This document shows positions 14,049 through 21,298 of a stretch of 21,298 nt of DNA, piece by piece. The stretch spans positions 1 to 21,298 of the forward strand of contig NZ_JOHS01000078.1 in assembly GCF_000725625.1 (NCBI RefSeq), written 5' to 3'. The stretch is from Streptomyces sp. NRRL F-6676 (GTDB lineage: Bacteria > Actinomycetota > Actinomycetes > Streptomycetales > Streptomycetaceae). A program made the position numbers and the translations under genes. Under the pieces are notes generated by a model, which was not told the origin of the DNA, did not search any database, and worked only from the letters and a program-made list of their open reading frames with translations. Numbering within the stretch: the first letter of the stretch is position 1; each line of letters begins with the position of its first letter.

Positions 14049-15182
14049 CTACTTCAGCCCGAGCCGGTCGCAGTCCGCCTTGTACTTGGCGGTGCAGATC
14101 TCCTTGAGGGTCCAGATGCTGTCCTTCAGGACCGTGTCCTGGACGTTGTCCTTGGTGAGGGCGACGACCTGCACCAGCATCGACGGGATCTTCTTGGTCG
14201 TCGGGCTGTCCACCGAGTCGCGGGTCAGCGCGTCGAACTCGATCGACCGGCCCTGCACCTTGGCCACCGCCATCTCCGCGGCGTTGGTGGCCTCCTCCGG
14301 GTACGGCTTGTAGACGCTCATGTACTGCTGGCCCGCGATGATCCGCTGCACGGCGGGCAGTTCCGCGTCCTGTCCGGTCACCGGCGGGATCTTGGAGGCG
14401 CCGGCCTCCTTCAGCGCGTCGATGGCGGCGCCGGCCATGCCGTCGTTGGCGGAGTACACCGCGTCGATGTTCTCCACGCCGACCGCGGCGATCGCCTGCG
14501 CCATGTCCTTCTTGGCGTTCTCCGGCCTCCAGTCGACGACGTCGTACGACTTGACGACGTTCACCTTGTTCTGGAGCTCGCTGAGCGCGCCCTTCTTGAA
14601 CTGGGCCGCGTTGGGGTCGGCCTTGGAGCCGTTCATCATGACGACCTTGCCGGTCCCCGACTTGCCGCCGAGCGCCTCGAGGACGGCACGGCCCTGCACC
14701 TGGCCGACCAGTTCGTTGTCGAAGGAGATGTACGCGTCGACCGGGCCCTGCGCCAGCCGGTCGTAGGCGATGACGGGGATGCCGGCGTCCTTGGCCTTGC
14801 GCACGGTGGGCTTGATCGCCGCGGCGTTCACCGCGTCCAGCAGGATGATGTCGACCTTGTCGTGGATCATCCCCTCCATCTGCGCGCTCTGCCGGTCGGC
14901 GTCCGCCTCGGCGTTGGCGTAGACGACCTTGCCCTGGTTCTTGGTCAGGACACGGACCTGGTCCTTGATGATCGGATAGTCGAACTTCTCGTAACGCTGG
15001 TTCTCCTTCTCCGGGAGAAGCAGGCCCACCGTGATGTCGTTTCCCTTGTCCGGCGTCGCCGAGGCGTCGTCGCTGCCGACGCCGTCGATCAGGCCGCATG
15101 CGCTCAGGGACAGGGCCGCGGCAGCGGCGGACAGCGCCAGGAACGTGCGACGCGCGGTCTTGCGCGTGTTACGAGTGTTCAC
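14049..15182 (-). CDS. Sugar-type ABC transporter substrate-binding lipoprotein (XylF-like)
   Basis: 377 aa from GTG at 15182 (GGAAGG 8 bases upstream); a longer frame to 15263 has no SD. The N-terminus is a lipoprotein signal: RKTARRTFLALSAAAAALSLSAC with the lipobox LSAC, Cys29 to be lipidated; the RR pair may allow Tat export. The mature part is a type I periplasmic-binding (ribose/xylose) fold: ITVGLLLPEKENQRYEKFDYP, AQMEGMIHDKVDIILLDAVNAAAI, AGIPVIAYDR, FDNELVGQVQGRAVLE, VYSANDGMAGAAIDALKEAG and VTGQDAELPAVQRIIAGQQYMSVYK. It most resembles D-xylose-binding proteins; the true ligand is unknown. No ATPase or permease gene is adjacent, so it is an orphan receptor or uses a transporter encoded elsewhere. 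It lies downstream of hspR on the same strand but behind a strong terminator. Confidence 0.9.
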   Translation of the reverse strand: MNTRNTRKTARRTFLALSAAAAALSLSACGLIDGVGSDDASATPDKGNDITVGLLLPEKENQRYEKFDYPIIKDQVRVLTKNQGKVVYANAEADADRQSAQMEGMIHDKVDIILLDAVNAAAIKPTVRKAKDAGIPVIAYDRLAQGPVDAYISFDNELVGQVQGRAVLEALGGKSGTGKVVMMNGSKADPNAAQFKKGALSELQNKVNVVKSYDVVDWRPENAKKDMAQAIAAVGVENIDAVYSANDGMAGAAIDALKEAGASKIPPVTGQDAELPAVQRIIAGQQYMSVYKPYPEEATNAAEMAVAKVQGRSIEFDALTRDSVDSPTTKKIPSMLVQVVALTKDNVQDTVLKDSIWTLKEICTAKYKADCDRLGLK

Positions 15183-15459
15183 ATCAGGTGCCTTCCGGAA
15201 CAGGAGGGAGCGTGCGCGGGCCATGTGGCTGAAAGCCAACGCGGGCACGGCACTCAGCGTCAAGGAGTACCGGTTAACGACATGACAACAGCCGTCCTGT
15301 GAGAGGTCCGTGAATGATCAAGGAGTAACGGTGCGCACGCCGTTTCGCGTCGTTCATGCAATCACACCAATGGCCGCGAGCGTCGAGCAGTCTCACAAGA
15401 AGACAGAAAGAGCGGGGAATCGGGGCAAGCCACCGGACGAACACGCCCGGGAACGCCGA
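15183..15459. other. Intergenic region upstream of the substrate-binding protein gene
   Basis: About 280 bases without a credible gene. On the minus strand, TACTCCTTGA occurs twice (near 15321-15330 and 15262-15271). This direct repeat about 60 bases apart might be an operator. TTGACG (15260-15265) with TTGGCT 18 bases on is a possible weak promoter. I saw no HspR palindrome. Confidence 0.3.
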
Positions 15460-15489
15460 GAGCCGGGAGACCCTGCGGTCTCCCGGCTC
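15460..15489 (-). terminator. Terminator of the dnaK-grpE-dnaJ-hspR operon
   Basis: GAGCCGGGAGACC (15460-15472) and GGTCTCCCGGCTC (15477-15489) form a perfect 13-bp stem with a 4-base loop, about 85 bases after the hspR stop codon. It lacks a T-run but is very stable, as expected for a Streptomyces terminator. Confidence 0.8.
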
Positions 15490-15574
15490 CCTCACCGGAA
15501 TCGGCCCCTCGAGTACCTGCGGCTCCGTCAGCCGGACGCCGGGCGGGACATCGGACGGGACATCGGTCGAGACG

Positions 15575-16039
15575 TCAGTCGGCGGACTGCGGGGGCTGGC
15601 GCTTGGGGCGCCACACCACAAGCGCGCTGGTCTGCTGCACCTCCTGGTACGGCACCAGATCGCGCCGGTACGAGGCGTGCACCGCCGCCTCGCGCTGCCG
15701 CATCGTCGCCGCCGCGCCCTCGACCGCCGACTGGAGCTCGGCCACGCGCTGCTGGAGCGCGGCGACCTGGTTCTCCAGTTCGATGATCCGCTTGATGCCG
15801 GCCAGGTTGATGCCCTCGTCCTGCGACAACTGCTGCACCTGGCGCAGCAGTTCGATGTCACGGGCGGAGTAGCGGCGGCCGCGCCCGGCGGTGCGGTCGG
15901 GTGAGACCAGGCCCAGCCGGTCGTACTGACGAAGGGTCTGCGGGTGCAGTCCGGACAGCTGTGCCGCCACCGAGATGACGTACACCGGCGTTTCTTCCGT
16001 CAGTTCGTACGGATTGCGACGACGACCGGATGTGTCCAT
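15575..16039 (-). CDS. hspR: Heat-shock repressor HspR (MerR family)
   Basis: 154 aa from ATG at 16039, with GAGG 5 bases upstream and 7 bases after the dnaJ stop. A MerR-type winged HTH occupies residues 18-75: YVISVAAQLSGLHPQTLRQYDRLGLV, then GRGRRYSARDIELLRQVQQL. SQDEGINLAGIKRIIELENQ leads into a coiled-coil (about 84-118, VAALQQRVAELQSAV) for dimerisation. The C-terminal tail ends LVVWRPKRQPPQSAD. HspR binds HAIR sites and, in Streptomyces, uses DnaK as co-repressor: when DnaK is titrated by unfolded proteins, repression is lost. As the last gene of the dnaK operon, it closes an autoregulatory loop. The operators are at 19821-19841 and 19873-19893. Confidence 0.96.
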   Translation of the reverse strand: MDTSGRRRNPYELTEETPVYVISVAAQLSGLHPQTLRQYDRLGLVSPDRTAGRGRRYSARDIELLRQVQQLSQDEGINLAGIKRIIELENQVAALQQRVAELQSAVEGAAATMRQREAAVHASYRRDLVPYQEVQQTSALVVWRPKRQPPQSAD

Positions 16040-16046
16040 GGCGTCC

Positions 16047-17237
16047 TCATGCTCCCTTCGCGGACTCGAACAGCTCCGCCCGCGGGTCCTCCCCCGCGGT
16101 CGCCTCGCGATACGCCTCCAGCGCGTCACGAGCCTTCCCCGACACGTCCTTGGGCACACTCACCTCGACGGTGACCAGGAGGTCCCCGCGGGTGCCGTCC
16201 TTACGGACCGCGCCCTTGCCGCGGGCGCGCATCGTACGCCCGTTGGGCGTGCCCGGGGGCAGCTTCAGGGTGACCGGCGGACCGCCCAGGGTGGGCACCC
16301 GCACCTCGCCGCCGAGGGCCGCCTCCGCGAAGGTGACGGGGACCGTGACGGTGAGGTTGTCCTCCTTGCGGCCGAACACCGGGTGCGTCCCGACGTGCAC
16401 GACGACGTAGAGGTCGCCCGCCGGGCCGCCGCGCTCGCCGGGGGCGCCCTTGCCGCGCAGCCGGATCCGCTGCCCGTCGCTGACGCCCGCCGGGATGCGC
16501 ACCTGCATGGTGCGCGAGGACTTCGCGCGCCCGGAGCCCTTGCAGACCTCGCAGGGGTCCTCGGCGATCAGGCCGCGGCCCTTGCAGTCCGGGCACGGGT
16601 CGGTCAGCGAGAAGCCGCCGCCGGAGCCGCGCGCCACCTGCCCCGTGCCGACGCAGGTCGGGCACACGCGCGGTGTGCCGTTCTTGTCGCCGGTGCCCGA
16701 ACAGGCCTTGCACGGCTGCTGGCTGGACATCCGCAGCGGCACCGTGGCGCCGTCGACCGCCTCCGTGAAGCTCAGCGAGACCTCGGACTCCACGTCCTGG
16801 CCGCGCCGGGGCTGGGTGCGTGTGCCGGTGCCCGCGCCGCCGCGGTTGAACAGGCCCCCGAAGACGTCACCGAGTCCGCCGCCGAAGCCGCCCTGCGCAC
16901 CGCCGCCCCCGCCCTGGGCGCCGCCTCCGAAGAGGTCGCCCAGGTCGAAGTTGAACGTTCCGCCGCCGCCGGCGCCGGGGCCCGGACGGAAACCGCCGTT
17001 GCCGAACAGCGTCCGGGCCTCGTCGTACTCCTTGCGCTTCTTGGGGTCCCCGAGGACGTCGTTCGCCTCGGAGATCTCCTTGAAACGTTCCTCCGCCTTG
17101 GCGTTGCCCTTGTTGGCGTCCGGGTGGAACTCGCGGGCGAGCTTCCGGTACGCCTTCTTGATCTCGGCCTCGGTGGCGTCCTTGGGGACGCCGAGGACCT
17201 TGTAGTAGTCCTTCTCGATGAAGTCCTTGGTACTCAT
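16047..17237 (-). CDS. dnaJ: Chaperone DnaJ (Hsp40, type I)
   Basis: 396 aa from ATG at 17237, with GGAGG about 10 bases upstream. J-domain at residues 9-74 with the HPD motif at 38-40, which stimulates the DnaK ATPase. A long Gly/Phe-rich linker follows (about 80-145, FNFDLGDLFGGG). The zinc domain has four CxxCxGxG-type motifs: CKACSGTG (176), CPTCVGTG (192), CPDCKGRG (215) and CEVCKGSG (229), all eight Cys intact. The C-terminal substrate-binding domains include MQVRIPAGVSDGQRIRLRGKG and GDLYVVVHVGTHPVFGR. It lies 33 bases after grpE and just before hspR. Streptomyces genomes usually have a second dnaJ elsewhere, so this is the operon copy (dnaJ1). Confidence 0.97.
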   Translation of the reverse strand: MSTKDFIEKDYYKVLGVPKDATEAEIKKAYRKLAREFHPDANKGNAKAEERFKEISEANDVLGDPKKRKEYDEARTLFGNGGFRPGPGAGGGGTFNFDLGDLFGGGAQGGGGGAQGGFGGGLGDVFGGLFNRGGAGTGTRTQPRRGQDVESEVSLSFTEAVDGATVPLRMSSQQPCKACSGTGDKNGTPRVCPTCVGTGQVARGSGGGFSLTDPCPDCKGRGLIAEDPCEVCKGSGRAKSSRTMQVRIPAGVSDGQRIRLRGKGAPGERGGPAGDLYVVVHVGTHPVFGRKEDNLTVTVPVTFAEAALGGEVRVPTLGGPPVTLKLPPGTPNGRTMRARGKGAVRKDGTRGDLLVTVEVSVPKDVSGKARDALEAYREATAGEDPRAELFESAKGA

Positions 17238-17270
17238 CCCCGACGTCCCTCCTTCCTTGCGTGTGCGAGC

Positions 17271-19868
<2,598 letters not shown>

Positions 19869-19872
19869 GAGA

Positions 19873-19893
19873 GCTGAGTGGGGTTCGCTCAAC
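19873..19893. promoter_or_regulatory. HAIR operator 2 (HspR site) of dnaK
   Basis: GCTGAGT-N7-GCTCAAC matches the HAIR consensus at 10 of 14 arm positions with exact 7-base spacing. It sits just upstream of the -35 element. Its centre is 52 bases from that of operator 1. Confidence 0.75.
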
Positions 19894-19930
19894 TTATGCG
19901 CGGGGCCCGGGTGCAGGGGTGCGGGGCGCC

Positions 19931-21064
19931 TTACCGCTCGGGGGTGCGGGCCGTGGGGCGGGTGCCGCTGAGTGGGGGCCGTTCGCGCTCCGCGGCGGAG
20001 CCGCGGTTCGGCACGGCCCCGCTCCCCTTCGAGGGTGCCGGAAGCCGCGTGAAGGAGCCCCGCCCGGCCGCGGCCGTCGACGTGCCAGGGCCCGCCGAGC
20101 CGTGCGGCGCCCTGCCCGGCAGGCCGCAGGCGACGACGCTCGCCGCGGCGACCGCCGCCGCGAGCCATGCCACCAGGGGCCGGGCGTAGTCCAGGAAGAC
20201 CAGTACCCCGGGAACCGCCGCCCCCGCGGCCAGCATGGCGACCGTCACGACGACGCCCCGGGGGGTGAGCCCCATTCCGCGCAGACCGCGGGCCACGCGG
20301 AGCCGCGACACGCTCGCCACCGGCACCGCGCTCAGCGCCACCAGCACGCTGCCGCCCGCACCGGGGCCCCGTCCGGCCAGCACCAGAACCGTCACGGCCG
20401 CCGGCAGGAAGCCGGTGAACAGGGCGCCGCCCCGTCCGGCGGTCACGCGCGCGGGGGCCGCGTTGTGCATCAGGAACCCCGTGAGCGCGGCGGCCAGCAC
20501 GCACAGCAGCGCGGCGAGCCCGTCCCGTACGTCGGCCACCGCGCACGTGCCGAGGGCGAACGCCGTGACGACGCCGACCGTGCCCATCACTCCGTCGGCG
20601 TGGTCCAGCGCCACGAATCCGTGGGCGACGAGGACGATCCACCCGGCGGCGAGCAGACCGCCCGCGACGCCCAGGACGTCGTACGGCACCACGAGGGCCG
20701 CCGCGCCCGCCGGAACGCCGTGGCGCAGGAGCCCTCGTGCGAGGCGCGGCCACCGGCCGGCGGGGCGGGGGCGGGCGGGCCGCAGATCCTCGGCGAGGCC
20801 CGTCAGCGCGACGGTCACCGCCGCGAGGAGCACCCGGGTGACCTCGCCGCCCAGCCGGGCCGCCCCGCTCCACTCGCCGACGCCGACCACGGCGCCGACC
20901 GTCCCCACGACCGCGAGCCCGCCCACCACCGGCACCCGCCGTCCGCGCCGCCCCACCTTCACGATCCCCGCCCGCAGCCCGGGGCCCCGCAGCAGCGCGC
21001 ACAGCGCGGCGGCGAGGAGAACGGCGGTGGTGGCGGCCACGATCCCGTAGAGCACGGAGTACAC
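19931..21064 (-). CDS. MraY/WecA-like polyprenyl-phosphate sugar-1-phosphate transferase homologue (degenerate)
   Basis: 377 aa from GTG at 21064; GTG at 21055 or at 21148 (405 aa) are alternatives, none with a good SD. The shorter start is preferred because 21068-21112 is AT-rich (promoter-like) and family members begin directly with a membrane helix, here YSVLYGIVAATTAVLL. Around ten hydrophobic segments follow. Family landmarks are recognisable: RRVPVVGGLAV after TM1, GLAEDLRP for the usual DD motif, LDHADGVMG for NxxDGxDG, and FLMHNAAPARVTAGRGGALFTGF for the FLxxNxxPAxxFxGDxGS block. Several acidic residues are changed, including the Asp of GDxGS (Arg here). The last 60 or so residues are a disordered tail. 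Such enzymes load sugar-phosphates on undecaprenyl phosphate for wall polymers; activity here is uncertain. It lies 129 bases upstream of dnaK, same strand. Confidence 0.7.
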   Translation of the reverse strand: MYSVLYGIVAATTAVLLAAALCALLRGPGLRAGIVKVGRRGRRVPVVGGLAVVGTVGAVVGVGEWSGAARLGGEVTRVLLAAVTVALTGLAEDLRPARPRPAGRWPRLARGLLRHGVPAGAAALVVPYDVLGVAGGLLAAGWIVLVAHGFVALDHADGVMGTVGVVTAFALGTCAVADVRDGLAALLCVLAAALTGFLMHNAAPARVTAGRGGALFTGFLPAAVTVLVLAGRGPGAGGSVLVALSAVPVASVSRLRVARGLRGMGLTPRGVVVTVAMLAAGAAVPGVLVFLDYARPLVAWLAAAVAAASVVACGLPGRAPHGSAGPGTSTAAAGRGSFTRLPAPSKGSGAVPNRGSAAERERPPLSGTRPTARTPER

Positions 21065-21148
21065 CGTAGGCGCATATGCCGCAATACCGTACGAATAACA
21101 CGATCCGTTCGTGTGGTCCGCCGACCGGAGCGCCCGGGGCGCGGTCAC

Positions 21149-21298
21149 TCCTAGGGCCTGTCGTTCGGGTCAGGTCGCAGGGGGCTGACGGTGCCGTTTC
21201 AATGCCGGTGAGCGGGGTCTGGTGCGTGCAGCTGCAAGGCGGAGGAGGGAGTCGACGCGGTGGGGGTCCCCCCTGCTCGAACGAAGTTGAGAGCTTGG
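21149..21298. repeat. Dispersed Streptomyces-type repeat DNA at window end
   Basis: No gene is visible. The right end, GGGGGTCCCCCCTGCTCG and CTCGAACGAAGTTGAG (21276-21291), is a palindromic hairpin with a GAA loop. From memory it resembles the frequent Streptomyces intergenic element with CTCGAGCGAAGCCGAGAG. The left end, AGGGCCTGTCGTTCGGGTCA (from 21154), looks like sequence that recurs between genes and near IS remnants in this genus. It is truncated by the window, and no transposase is present. Confidence 0.4.

Noticed and set aside
15183..15574. HspR operator or extra small gene between hspR and the substrate-binding protein gene
   Set aside because: Only scattered CTTGA words, no CTTGAGT-N7-ACTCAAG pattern; frames here are basic low-complexity shadows.

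Overview
The window is very GC-rich chromosomal DNA (roughly 70% or more G+C, strong G/C bias at third codon positions, GTG and TTG starts, no T-run terminators except one). The gene set (dnaK-grpE-dnaJ-hspR with HAIR operators, clpB, a DapC/Rv0858c-like aminotransferase, DUF2617 and YbjN proteins) points to a Streptomyces or close relative. No phage, IS transposase, CRISPR array, tRNA or rRNA was seen.

Layout. 1-357: non-coding repeats, including a perfect 21-bp inverted repeat. 358-3702 (minus): an SRPBCC/CoxG-like protein, a membrane-anchored spermidine-synthase-like protein and a DUF2617 protein, the last preceded by a hairpin-rich possible leader. 4019-4330 (minus): a small membrane protein with a Gly/His/Cys-rich tail, divergent from the aminotransferase (4505-5704, plus). 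5806-7044 (plus): a PIG-V-like mannosyltransferase-type membrane protein. 7093-7623 (minus): a YbjN protein. 7755-10352 (minus): clpB.

10691-13749 is the accessory-looking part. A minus-strand two-gene unit encodes (i) an exported protein with eight DVGWG-type repeats (11044-11487) and, in a 4-base ATGA overlap, (ii) a small cytoplasmic protein that resembles the N-terminal Rieske region of ring-hydroxylating oxygenases but has lost almost all cluster ligands (10691-11047). Transcribed away from this pair is a LuxR/GerE-type regulator (11602-12585, plus). It is followed by a convergent paralogue (12715-13749, minus), and an in-frame 21-bp repeat array lies between them. I do not recognise this set as a described system and regard it as the best novelty candidate here.

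14049-15182 (minus) encodes an orphan sugar-type ABC substrate-binding lipoprotein. 15575-19801 (minus) is the heat-shock operon dnaK-grpE-dnaJ-hspR. Its promoter is bracketed by two HspR operators, so HspR with DnaK as co-repressor would shut down the operon that makes them. clpB has only degenerate HspR half-sites upstream. 19931-21064 (minus) is a degenerate polyprenyl-phosphate sugar-1-phosphate transferase homologue. The last 150 bases look like dispersed Streptomyces repeat DNA.

All assignments come from reading the sequence and from remembered family features; no database search was run.
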